Of a stretch of DNA of 64,000 nt, positions 9,932 to 19,211 are shown piece after piece. The translations under genes and the position numbers were made by a program. This stretch comes from Acidobacteriota bacterium. GTDB lineage: Bacteria; Acidobacteriota; Thermoanaerobaculia; Gp7-AA8. The notes beneath the pieces are model-generated. The model was not told the DNA's origin. It was given only the letters and a program-made list of their open reading frames with translations, and did no database searches. The stretch's first letter is position 1. The number at the start of each line of letters is the position of its first letter. Where the stretch lies: the NCBI GenBank assembly GCA_019244185.1, contig JAFATB010000010.1:57773-121772 (forward strand), read 5' to 3'.

Positions 9932-12900
9932 TTAGCGCAGCCGCAGCAGTGCGAGTCCGAAGAGCGCCGCCGCGAGGAAGAGCAGCCCGTACGTGCTCGC
10001 GGTTGGAATCACCGCGGCCGACGCCGCTGCCGCGACGGCGAAGACGGTTGGATTCGTTCCGCCGGCGACGCTCGCGTCATCGGTCACGCCGCTGGTGTCG
10101 TTCGTGCCGTTCGCGTCGCTGTCGTACATGAACGTACCCTGATTGCTGATGAGCGTTCCCGGAGGCGCAGCGGGATTGATCGTCGCGTGAATGGTGATCG
10201 TCACGCTGCCGCCGGCCGCGATTCCGCCGTTCCACGTCACCGTGTTCGTGGCGACAGTGGCGGTCGCGGTGCCGGATGAAGCGGACGCGTTCACGAGCGT
10301 CAGCGCCGCGGGGAGGACGTCGGTGAACTCGTTGCCGGAGTTGTTCGTCTGCGCGCTCGCGCCGCTGTTCGTCAGCACGATCGTGTAGGTCACGGTGCTG
10401 CCGGCCTGGAAGGTGCCGCTCGCGGACTTCGTGCCGTGGACGATGACGCTGGTCGGCGCCACGACGTTCGTCGTCGCGGTCGCGCTCTCGTTGCCGGGCG
10501 CGGGATCGGTCGTCGCGGACGACACGACCGCGGTGTTACTGATGGTCGTACCAGGCGTCACGGCCGCGCCGACGTGCACGACGAGCGTGAAGACGGCGCT
10601 GCCGGGCGGCATCGACGCGAGCGTTGCGGTCACGGTTCCCGTGCCGCCGGCGGCAGGCGTCGTTGCGGACCACGCCGCGGGTTTGCTGAACGACACGAAC
10701 GTGGTGTTCGCGGGCAACGCGTCGGTGAGCGAGACGCCTGTCGCGGTCGACGGACCGGCGTTCGTCACCGTAATCGTGTACGTGAGATCGGCGTTCGGCG
10801 TCACCGGATCGGGTGTCGCGGTCTTGCTGACCGCGAGGTCCGCGGTGACCGACGAGCCGACGGTCGTCGCTGTTTTCGCGGTCTCGTTGCCGGTGTTCGG
10901 ATCGGCGGTCGACGACGTGACCGTGGCGGTGTTGTTGAGGATCGTACCGCTGGAGACCGACGCACCGACGTGCACGACGAGCGTGAAGACGGCGTTGCCG
11001 AGGTCGAAGGAGGCGTTTGTGCAGTTCACGGTGCCCGCGGCGCCGACGGCGGGCGTCGTGCAGCTCCAGCCGCCCGGCGATGCGAGCGAGACGAACGTCG
11101 TGCCGGTCGGCAGCGTGTCGGAGACGGCGAGCGTCGACGCGACGCTCGGTCCGGCATTCGCGACCGTGATCGTGTAGGTCAGATCGTTGTCGGGGGTGAT
11201 CGGATCGGGCGAGCCGCTCTTCGTGATCGAGAGATCCGCGCTCGCGGCGCCGACCGTCGTCGTCTGCGTGGCCGACTCGTTGCCGGTGTTCGGGTCGGAC
11301 GTCGACGACGTCACCGTCGCGGTGTTGGAGAGCACCGTCGCGGGTGCGACCGTCGAGCCGACGTGCACGACGAGCGTGAAGACGGCGTTGCCAGGCGTCA
11401 GCACGCCGATGCTGCACGTGATGCTGCCGTTCGCGCCAACGGCGGGCGTGGTGCACGACCAGCCGCCGGGCGACGCCAGCGAGACGAACGTCGTGCCGGC
11501 CGGCAGGGTGTCCGTGAGCTGCACGCTTGCCGCGTTCGACGGGCCGGCATTCATCGTGGTGATCGTGTACGTCAGGTTCGTGCCCGGCGTCACTGGATCG
11601 ACGTCATCGGTCTTCGTGATGGCGAGATCCGCGGTGGCCGTGCCGAGCGCGGTCGCCGCGGTCGCACTTTCGTTGCCGGGATTCGGGTCGGTGGTGGCCG
11701 ACGTCACGCTTGCGGTGTTGCTGATGGTCGTGGTCTGCGCGGCGTCGACGTTCACGACGAGCGTGAACACCGCATCGCCGACGACGAGCGTAGTCGCGTT
11801 GCACGTCACCGTGCCGCTCGCGCCGACCGCGGGCGTCGTGCACGACCAGCCGGCCGGCGACGCGAGCGAGACGAACGTCGTGCCGCTCGGCAGCGTGTCG
11901 GTCATCGCCAGTGTCGAGGCGACGCTCGGGCCGCCGTTCGTCACCGTGATCGTGTAGGTGAGATTGCTGCCCGGCGTGACGGGATCGGGCGTGTCGACTT
12001 TCGCGATCGAGACGTCGGCGCTCGGCGCATCGACGGTCGTCGACGATGTCGCGCTTTCGTTGCCGGTGTTCGGATCCGCGGTGGCCGAGGTCACGCTCGC
12101 GGTATTGCTGATCGTGCCCGTCTGCGCGGGATCGACATTCACGACGAGCGTGAACGCCGCGTTGCCGGCGGTGAACGATGTCGCGTTGCACGTCACGGTG
12201 CCATTGCTGCCTACGGACGGCATCGTGCAGCTCCAACCGGCGGGAGACGACAGCGAGACGAAGGTCGTGCCGCTCGGCAGCGCGTCGGTGAGCGCGACCG
12301 TCGAGGCGACGCTCGGTCCGGCATTCGCGACGGTGATCGTGTACGTGAGGTCGTTGCCCGGTGTCACCGGATCGGGCGCGTCGGTCTTCGTCACCGAAAG
12401 ATCGGCGCTGGCCGCGCCGACGGTCGTGGTCGACGTTGCGCTGTCGTTGCCGTTGTTCGTATCGGCGGTCGAAGAGCTCACGCTTGCGGTGTTGCTGATC
12501 GTGGAGCTCGCGGTTGCGGCAGGATCGACATTCACGACCAGCGTGAACGACGCGCCGCCGGTGAACGAAGCGATGGTGCACGTGACGGTGCCGCCGTTCC
12601 CGACTACCGGCGTCGTGCAGCTCCAGCCGCCGGGCGACGCGAGCGAGACGAACGTGGTGCCGGCGGGCAGCGTGTCGGTGAGGCTCACCGTCGCGGCCGC
12701 ATCGGGACCGCTGTTCGTCACTCCGATCGAGTAGGTGAGGTTGTTGCCCGGCGTCACCGGATCGGGCGAGTCGGTCTTCGTAACGGAGACATCCGCCGCG
12801 GGAGCGGCCTTGAAGTTGATGCCGACGACCGGCACGCCGGACTGATCGTGCCACACCGAGAACGCGGTCGCCGGCGGCGTGTACGTGCCGGGGAAGAACT

Positions 12901-15900
12901 GAGCATGACTGACGGCGAAGAGTCGCACGTTGCCCGAAATCGTGGCGCCGGAGTTGATGGTGAAGAGCGCCGTCGGACTGAAGTTCGGCGGCAGCGGATT
13001 CGCGTCGTCGGCGACGAGGTCGACGTTCGACGAGCCGTTGTTGGTGATGCTCGCGCCGATGGTGAGGTCGTCGCTGGAGATAGCCTGCACGCGGTTCGCG
13101 ACCGCCGCCGGCACGACCAGCGGCTGCTGCACGATGAGGTTGCCGTCGCTGCCGCTGCCGCGCACGTTCAGCGTCACTTCGCCGCCGACCGCGTTGTCCG
13201 TTTCGTCCGCAGCGTCTCCGACGAAGCGCGGCCAGAACTGGGCATCGCTGATCGTGGCGTTCGTCGCGCCGGGGCCGGCGACGAAGTCGAGCGTGCCGGT
13301 GGTCAGCGAGACCGGCGCGCTGCTCAGCGTGCCGAGCGTGCGATGGCCGAGCCACCACATGTTCGGCGGGTTCGGCAGCGCGGGCACGTCGACGAGGCTC
13401 GTCTCGCCGGTGACGGTGATGCTGCAGCTGCCGGTGACGCCTGCCTGCGTCGGTCCGAAGCCGCTGCCGTTGAAGGGCGCGCCGCCGTGGCCGACCTGCG
13501 CGTAGTCAGTGCCCTGATCGTCGGTGCCGGCGAGCACGTCGAGATTCGTATGAGCGATCACCGAGAGAGCGCCGGAGAGCGGTCCTTGCGTCGCGGCGTC
13601 GTTGCCGTCCTGATAAATCTCACCGCCATGACCGATCTGCGCGTAGCCGATGAGCGATGGTCCGCCCTGGACGAGCACATGATTGGCTTCGACGGTGAGC
13701 GCACCGCTCGCGCTCGTGAGCGTCGCCCCGCCCTGCAGTCCGTAGGTGCCGCCGCCGTTTCCGATCTGCGCGTACGCGGCGAGATTGCTTCCCGCGCGCA
13801 CTTCCACATCGCCGTCCGCGGTGATGGTGATCGCGCCGCTCACCGCTCCGCGTACCGCGGTTTTGCCGGCGACATTTCCGTTGATGCCGCCGCCGTGACC
13901 GATCTGCGCGTACGTCAGCGAACGCACCGAGACATCGGAGCCGCCGGTGACGTGCACGTAACCTGTCGCGTGGATGGCGATGTCGCCGGTCGCGGCGCCG
14001 GTCTGGCCGACGCCATACAGCACGCCACCGTGGCCGATCTGGCCGGTGCCGGAGTGGGTGCCGGCGAACACGGCGAGGTTCGCCGCGTTCACATGAATGT
14101 CGCCTGTCTGCGTGCCGAGCGTGGCTGGCGCGAGCGCGGCGTTGCCGGAATCGGTGGTGGTCACGATGTTGCCGCCATGGCCGATCATCACGTCGCCGAG
14201 TCCGAACTGCGGGCGGTTGTCGAGGGTGACGTCGCCGCTGATGTCGACGGTGATGTTGCCCGAGAGATTGCCCTGATGGGAGGCGCCGAAGCGCACGCCG
14301 CCTCCGTGGCCGATCTGCACGTAGGTCGCGGAGCCGGACCCGCCGGCGCCGGTCATCGACAGCGACGCGCCGGTGACGCTGATGTCGCCGCCGGCGGTTC
14401 CGCGCGTGGCGCCCTGACGGAGGTCGCCGCCGTGTCCGATCTGACAATAGCCGAGCGACTTGCCGCCCAGCATCGTGATCGCGCCCGCGACGGTGACGTC
14501 GATGGCGCCGGCCAGATTGCCCTGGTTCACGCCCACGGATTGCGCGATGTCGACCGGTCCGCCGTGTCCGATCTGCGCGTAGCGGAACCGATCGATGCCC
14601 TGAGCGGCGGTCATGGTCAGCGTGCCTTTTGCGGCGACGTGGATCGGACCGTTCGCGCTGTCGTTGGCGACGATGATGTGATATCCAATCATTCCGAACG
14701 AGTCGCTGAGCACCGCGGCCGTGCTGCCGAGCACCGAAACGTTGCGTGCGCGAACCGCGGTCGCCTGCTGGCGGCTGCCGAACGCGGCGCCCGGCGCGAA
14801 GAGCGTCGTGCCGGTGCCCATGACGAACGCGTCGCCGGTGCCGTTGCCGTAGGCACTCGCCGCGACGACCGCGCCGTCGATGCCGGTGGTCGTCGTGCCG
14901 TCCCATCCGGCGATGCCGGCGACCGAACCCGCGCCTGCGTTCTGCACCGCGCGCTGCACGATGAGATCGTCGTGCGCGAGCAGCCACAGGCTGTGCGCGG
15001 AGTTCCATACGACTTCCGCCTCGACGGAGATGTCGCCGTCGGTCGTGTCGCCGGTGATCGCCGCCTGCAGTCCCGTTCCCGGTCCGGCGGCGCTGGTGGT
15101 GTGCACGATGACGTCGTTCGTGGCGAGGAGCGCGACGAGATTGCCGGCGTCGAGCTGGCCCGTCGCGGCGCTGGGGCTGACGTCGCCGCCTGCCACGCTG
15201 ATGCCGGTGTTCGTCCCGCTGAAGCTGCCGATGATGATGTTCGTCGGATCGAGCCGCACCACGCCGCCGCCGGTGTCGGCGTGCGAGGTGAACGCGAACG
15301 CGCGCCGCGCCTCGACCTCGATGCGGCCGCGTCCGAGGGCGCGCAATGTGCCGCGCGACCGGACGTCTGAAGCGTGCAGCAGAATGCGTCCGCCGTCTCC
15401 CTCCGCACCGCTGGCGTCGATCGTTGCGCGCGCGTCGATGTCGATGCCATCCGTGCCGATCAGCGTCAGCTCGCCGCCCGCACCATCGCGACGCGCGAGG
15501 TCGAGCTGGGTCGCGCCGCGGAGCGCGATGTTCCGCGCTTCGAGCCGCAGATGCGAGCCCGGCCCGTCCAGGCGGCAGTCGTCCGCGCGAATGTCGCCGC
15601 GCGAATGAATGCGAAAGGTTCCGGACGGCAACGACCAGCGACCCTCGAGGCGCGCGCTGTCCTGCAGTTCGAGTTCCGCGGTGCCATGTTGCCGGGCAAC
15701 GGCCGCGATCAAACGCGGGTCGAGCGCGACGTCGTCTGGCATCGCATCGACTTCCACCCGCCCGTTCCGGACGTGTAGCTCCGCGGCCGTCAGTTGCCGC
15801 ACGCCTGCCGGCGGCCGCACGGTGAGGTGCACCTCGGCACCGTACAGAAAGGGGGCCACCAGAAAGGACAGGAGGAGGGAAATCCAGGCGGCAGGGCGCA

Positions 15901-15910
15901 GACCATTCAT
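9932..15910 (-). CDS. Giant secreted repeat protein: beta-helix-like N-terminus, QIGHGG repeats, DUF11 repeats, IPTL-CTERM-like tail
   Basis: Signal peptide MNGLRPAAWISLLLSFLVAPFLYGA; nine [Y]xQIGHGG motifs; six full DUF11 repeats plus one divergent; C-term VIPTASTYGLLFLAAALFGLALLRLR. Confidence 0.88.
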   Translation of the reverse strand: MNGLRPAAWISLLLSFLVAPFLYGAEVHLTVRPPAGVRQLTAAELHVRNGRVEVDAMPDDVALDPRLIAAVARQHGTAELELQDSARLEGRWSLPSGTFRIHSRGDIRADDCRLDGPGSHLRLEARNIALRGATQLDLARRDGAGGELTLIGTDGIDIDARATIDASGAEGDGGRILLHASDVRSRGTLRALGRGRIEVEARRAFAFTSHADTGGGVVRLDPTNIIIGSFSGTNTGISVAGGDVSPSAATGQLDAGNLVALLATNDVIVHTTSAAGPGTGLQAAITGDTTDGDISVEAEVVWNSAHSLWLLAHDDLIVQRAVQNAGAGSVAGIAGWDGTTTTGIDGAVVAASAYGNGTGDAFVMGTGTTLFAPGAAFGSRQQATAVRARNVSVLGSTAAVLSDSFGMIGYHIIVANDSANGPIHVAAKGTLTMTAAQGIDRFRYAQIGHGGPVDIAQSVGVNQGNLAGAIDVTVAGAITMLGGKSLGYCQIGHGGDLRQGATRGTAGGDISVTGASLSMTGAGGSGSATYVQIGHGGGVRFGASHQGNLSGNITVDISGDVTLDNRPQFGLGDVMIGHGGNIVTTTDSGNAALAPATLGTQTGDIHVNAANLAVFAGTHSGTGQIGHGGVLYGVGQTGAATGDIAIHATGYVHVTGGSDVSVRSLTYAQIGHGGGINGNVAGKTAVRGAVSGAITITADGDVEVRAGSNLAAYAQIGNGGGTYGLQGGATLTSASGALTVEANHVLVQGGPSLIGYAQIGHGGEIYQDGNDAATQGPLSGALSVIAHTNLDVLAGTDDQGTDYAQVGHGGAPFNGSGFGPTQAGVTGSCSITVTGETSLVDVPALPNPPNMWWLGHRTLGTLSSAPVSLTTGTLDFVAGPGATNATISDAQFWPRFVGDAADETDNAVGGEVTLNVRGSGSDGNLIVQQPLVVPAAVANRVQAISSDDLTIGASITNNGSSNVDLVADDANPLPPNFSPTALFTINSGATISGNVRLFAVSHAQFFPGTYTPPATAFSVWHDQSGVPVVGINFKAAPAADVSVTKTDSPDPVTPGNNLTYSIGVTNSGPDAAATVSLTDTLPAGTTFVSLASPGGWSCTTPVVGNGGTVTCTIASFTGGASFTLVVNVDPAATASSTISNTASVSSSTADTNNGNDSATSTTTVGAASADLSVTKTDAPDPVTPGNDLTYTITVANAGPSVASTVALTDALPSGTTFVSLSSPAGWSCTMPSVGSNGTVTCNATSFTAGNAAFTLVVNVDPAQTGTISNTASVTSATADPNTGNESATSSTTVDAPSADVSIAKVDTPDPVTPGSNLTYTITVTNGGPSVASTLAMTDTLPSGTTFVSLASPAGWSCTTPAVGASGTVTCNATTLVVGDAVFTLVVNVDAAQTTTISNTASVTSATTDPNPGNESATAATALGTATADLAITKTDDVDPVTPGTNLTYTITTMNAGPSNAASVQLTDTLPAGTTFVSLASPGGWSCTTPAVGANGSITCSIGVLTPGNAVFTLVVHVGSTVAPATVLSNTATVTSSTSDPNTGNESATQTTTVGAASADLSITKSGSPDPITPDNDLTYTITVANAGPSVASTLAVSDTLPTGTTFVSLASPGGWSCTTPAVGAAGTVNCTNASFDLGNAVFTLVVHVGASVSSGTILNNTATVTSSTADPNTGNETAKTATTVGSSVTADLAVSKTATPDPVTPNADLTYTITVTNAGPSTATGVSLTDALPANTTFVSFSKPAAWSATTPAAGGTGTVTATLASMPPGSAVFTLVVHVGAAVTPGTTISNTAVVSSATTDPAPGNESATATTNVVAPTSVIVHGTKSASGTFQAGSTVTYTIVLTNSGASAQTNNSGNEFTDVLPAALTLVNASASSGTATATVATNTVTWNGGIAAGGSVTITIHATINPAAPPGTLISNQGTFMYDSDANGTNDTSGVTDDASVAGGTNPTVFAVAAAASAAVIPTASTYGLLFLAAALFGLALLRLR

Positions 15911-15928
15911 TACGTAACTCCTTCAATC

Positions 15929-15962
15929 ACCGTGGGATACGGGGGCCTGACCCGTCCACGGT
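15929..15962 (-). promoter_or_regulatory. 5'-UTR hairpin upstream of giant repeat protein
   Basis: Arms ACCGTGG/CCACGGT plus ACGGG/CCCGT with 3-nt bulge and 7-nt loop, just upstream of RBS AAGGAG and ATG. Confidence 0.4.
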
Positions 15963-16033
15963 AGGTGCAGCCGCGCTCGGCGGCGGTTACGAAGGAGTGA
16001 GCGTGTTGCGAACGAACGGACGCACGGATCGGG

Positions 16034-16861
16034 TCACGCTGTAGCGCCGCCGGCGTCGCCGGTCACGCGCAATCGCTGCGCGCGAATGCGGCGGATGCGG
16101 CGGAAGGTCTCGTACGCGACGGTGGCGATGGCGAACCAGAGCAGGCCCGCGGCGAGACCGGCGCAGACGTCGGAGAACCAGTGCACGCCGAGGTAGACGC
16201 GGGAGATGCAGATGCCGGCGGTGAGCGACCACGCGAATGCGAGCGCGGTGGCGCGCGTGCGCCAGCCGTGCAGCAGGCGGAATGCGACGTAGCTCAGCGC
16301 GCCGAACGCGACGGCGGAGCCCATCGCGTGGCCGCTCGGAAACGAGTAGCCGTGCGCGCGGCGCAGCGCCTCCGCGAGCTCGGGACGCGCGCGCGCGAAG
16401 TAGAGCTTCAGCTCGAGATTGATCAAACCGCCGAGGGCCGTCGTGGTGACGACGTACACGCCCCACGCGAGATGTTTGCGCAGCGCGAGCAGCACGCCGG
16501 CGACGATGACGATGCCGGCCACGACGCCCGGCGTGCCGATGATCGTCAGCGTGACGAAGAATGTGGTCGCGCCCTGCGAGCGCGTCGTCGCCGCCCACGC
16601 GTGCATCTCGGTGTCCATGTGCTCGAGGCGCGGCGCGTTTGCGTGCACGCGCTCGGCGATGTCGAGAAACGCGTCGCCCGCGATCGCGGTGATGACGAGG
16701 CCCGCCGCGACGATGACGAGCACGGGCAGGTAATCGCGATAGCGGAAGTGTGTCGTCCAGCGCGAGGTGACCGCGAGCACCCGCGCCAGCGCGGGACCAG
16801 TCGCATAGAAGAACGTCCAGAGGATGACGAAGAGCAGCGCGAAGAGGAGGATGAAGAGCAA
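16034..16861 (-). CDS. PAP2-superfamily phosphatase, membrane-bound
   Basis: KLYFARARPE, YSFPSGHAMGSA, SRVYLGVHWFSDVCAG (PAP2 signature motifs). Confidence 0.9.
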   Translation of the reverse strand: MLFILLFALLFVILWTFFYATGPALARVLAVTSRWTTHFRYRDYLPVLVIVAAGLVITAIAGDAFLDIAERVHANAPRLEHMDTEMHAWAATTRSQGATTFFVTLTIIGTPGVVAGIVIVAGVLLALRKHLAWGVYVVTTTALGGLINLELKLYFARARPELAEALRRAHGYSFPSGHAMGSAVAFGALSYVAFRLLHGWRTRATALAFAWSLTAGICISRVYLGVHWFSDVCAGLAAGLLWFAIATVAYETFRRIRRIRAQRLRVTGDAGGATA

Positions 16862-16872
16862 ACGTGCGCAGT

Positions 16873-18486
16873 TTATCTGCTGCGCGCGGCGTAGATGGCT
16901 TTCAATTCATCGATGCGCCCCTGCACCGAGTCGAGCGCGTCCGTGACCCAGCGCGCATCGTGGATGTCGATGCCGGCGCGCCGCAGCAGGACGTCCGGCG
17001 CGTCGACGGCGCCGCTCGCGAAGAGCGTGCGGTACGCGGGGAGGAACGCGTTCGGATCGCGCACGTACCGCGCGTACAAGGCGAGCGAGAGCAACCCCGC
17101 CAGCGTGTAGTTGACGTCGTAGAACGGGTCGTCCCACATCAGCCGCACGTTCGTCCACTTCAGCTCGCGCGGCAGATAGCGCGCGCCGACGCGTTGCGCG
17201 AGCGCGTCGATCGCATCGGCATCGCGAATCGTTCCCGCCGCGACGCCGTCGTACAGCTCCTGCTCGAGCGCCGCCTCGGCCGCGGTGACGAACACGATGC
17301 CCATGCCTTTCGACTCGAGGAACTGCTCGAGGAAGAACGCCTTTCGCGCGGGATCCTGCTCGCGGTCCGCAAGCCACGCGGGCAGGAGCAGTTCGTTGAA
17401 CATGGCGAACGTTTCGGCGAGGAACTTCGGCTGCCCGGCGATCGACACCGGCGCGACACCGCGACGTCCTTCGAGCTCCGACTGCAGCGCGTGCGTCGAC
17501 TCGTGCGCCACGACGCGCATGTCGTTGAACGTGCCGTTGAACGCGGGCATGAAGAAGACGCTCGGAAATCCGGGGAAGCCTTTCGAGAAACCGCCGCGCC
17601 GTCGATGCTCGCCCGGTCCGGCGTCGAAACGCCCGTTCGCCGGATCGAGCAGCGCGTTCAGCTCCGTCACGTATTCGGCGCCGTTCGGCGCCAGCGCCCG
17701 CGGCAGGATTGCGCGCACTTCGTCGAACGTGAACTTCGGCGCGACGGCAACATCCGCATGCGCCGCGCGCATCGCGGCGTACTGCTTGTAGCGCTCCGCC
17801 TCGCGCGCCAGCGCGTCGAGCAATCGCGTGACGTCCGCTTTCGCGAGTCCGCTCCGCGCGTAGACCTCGGACGCCGCGTCGTCGTAGCCGCGCAGTTTCG
17901 CGACGGCGTTCCGCGCACGCGCCAGCGCGACGAGCGAGAACGCGTAGAGCTCGCGCTTGTCCGCCGCGGACGCTGCGCTCGCGTCGAGACGATCTTTGAG
18001 ATCGGCTTGCCAGGTCGTGGTGAACGGCTCGAGCGTCGCCACGACGTCTTCCTGCGCCTGCGCGAGCCGGTGCTTCGCCTGTTCGCGCGCGACCGCGAAG
18101 AACCAGCGATACCGCGCCGGCACGCGCGACTCCGGCACCTTCGCCGCCTCGGCCGCGAAGAACGCGGTGTGCTGGTCGTACTCCGCGGAAAGCGTTTCCT
18201 CCGCTTCTTTCGCGCGCGCGTTCGTCGTGTCGACCGCGGCGCGCAGATAGAGATACGCGTCGAGCCGCTGCACCGCGCGCTCGAGCGCGTCGAAGCGTGC
18301 AGCCGCTTCCGCGGGATCATCCGCGACGTGCCCGCGCAAGGCGTCGAAGCGCGCGAGCGCGGCGCGGTAGTCGCTCCATTGCTGCTCTTCCGGCGGGAAC
18401 ACGCGACCGAAGTCGAGGTGCTGCGCGTGCAGTCCTGTCGCAAACAGCATCGCCGCGAACAGGAGAATCGCGAGCAGGCGGCTCAT
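16873..18486 (-). CDS. M3-family (oligoendopeptidase F-like) metallopeptidase, secreted
   Basis: Signal peptide; RVVAHESTHALQSEL (HExxH), FLAETFAMFNELLL downstream Glu motif. Confidence 0.8.
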   Translation of the reverse strand: MSRLLAILLFAAMLFATGLHAQHLDFGRVFPPEEQQWSDYRAALARFDALRGHVADDPAEAAARFDALERAVQRLDAYLYLRAAVDTTNARAKEAEETLSAEYDQHTAFFAAEAAKVPESRVPARYRWFFAVAREQAKHRLAQAQEDVVATLEPFTTTWQADLKDRLDASAASAADKRELYAFSLVALARARNAVAKLRGYDDAASEVYARSGLAKADVTRLLDALAREAERYKQYAAMRAAHADVAVAPKFTFDEVRAILPRALAPNGAEYVTELNALLDPANGRFDAGPGEHRRRGGFSKGFPGFPSVFFMPAFNGTFNDMRVVAHESTHALQSELEGRRGVAPVSIAGQPKFLAETFAMFNELLLPAWLADREQDPARKAFFLEQFLESKGMGIVFVTAAEAALEQELYDGVAAGTIRDADAIDALAQRVGARYLPRELKWTNVRLMWDDPFYDVNYTLAGLLSLALYARYVRDPNAFLPAYRTLFASGAVDAPDVLLRRAGIDIHDARWVTDALDSVQGRIDELKAIYAARSR

Positions 18487-18512
18487 GCCGCAACGCTACG
18501 CCGCGCTCGCGT

Positions 18513-19211
18513 TCAGTTCTTGGAGAAAACACGCGCGCGGCGGTACGCGCGCGGCGTCATGCCGGTGCAGCGGCGGAATGCGTTCGAGAGATGGCTCTGG
18601 TCGTAGAAGCCGCACGCGAGCGCGACGTCGGCGAGCGACTCGCCGCGCAGGATCGCGCGACGCGCACGTTGCACGCGCGTGGCCAGGAGGAACTCGATCG
18701 GATTGCAGCCGTACGCCGCGCGGAACGCGCGCGTGAGCGTCGCCGGATGCAGTTCGACCGCGGCGGCGATGTCGCTGATGCGCAGCGGTTCGTCGAAGCG
18801 CGAGGCGAGCAACGCGCGCGCCTCGCGAACGCGCGCATCGTGTGCGGCGCCGTCGGGATGGAGCAGCTCGCCGAGGATCTGCAAGAGGACGCCGTGGGCG
18901 AGCGCTTGCGACACCGAGTCATTGCGGCGCAGCTCGCGCGCGAGGCGCGGCACGAGTGCGGTCGTGCCGAGACGCGTCGAGGGTGGAGGGGTGTCGACTT
19001 CGAGGGCGACGTAGCGCGTCGGCGCGAGGAAGCGGTCGGCGTGTGTTTCCTCGGCGGCGCGGAGGATCACCGTCGCGGCGTCGCAGTTGCGCGTGCGGCG
19101 GCCGCAGGTCTCGTCGAACGCGCCTTCGAGCACGACCACGAGGTGCGCGGAGGCGTGCGCGTGCGGCACGAGGCGTTCGCCCGCGCGCCAGGTGGACTCG
19201 AGGAAGGGCAT
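18513..19211 (-). CDS. AraC-family transcriptional regulator with N-terminal cupin-like region
   Basis: HPATLTRAFRAAYGCNPIEFLLATRVQRARR...LADVALACGFYDQSHLSNAFRRCTGMTPRAYRR. Confidence 0.92.
   Translation of the reverse strand: MPFLESTWRAGERLVPHAHASAHLVVVLEGAFDETCGRRTRNCDAATVILRAAEETHADRFLAPTRYVALEVDTPPPSTRLGTTALVPRLARELRRNDSVSQALAHGVLLQILGELLHPDGAAHDARVREARALLASRFDEPLRISDIAAAVELHPATLTRAFRAAYGCNPIEFLLATRVQRARRAILRGESLADVALACGFYDQSHLSNAFRRCTGMTPRAYRRARVFSKN

Noticed and set aside
10436-15370. 1644-aa plus-strand ORF opposite the giant repeat protein
   Set aside because: Arg/Gly/His-rich shadow frame of a high-GC gene; no signal peptide or domain; the minus-strand ORF has clear secreted-protein repeats.
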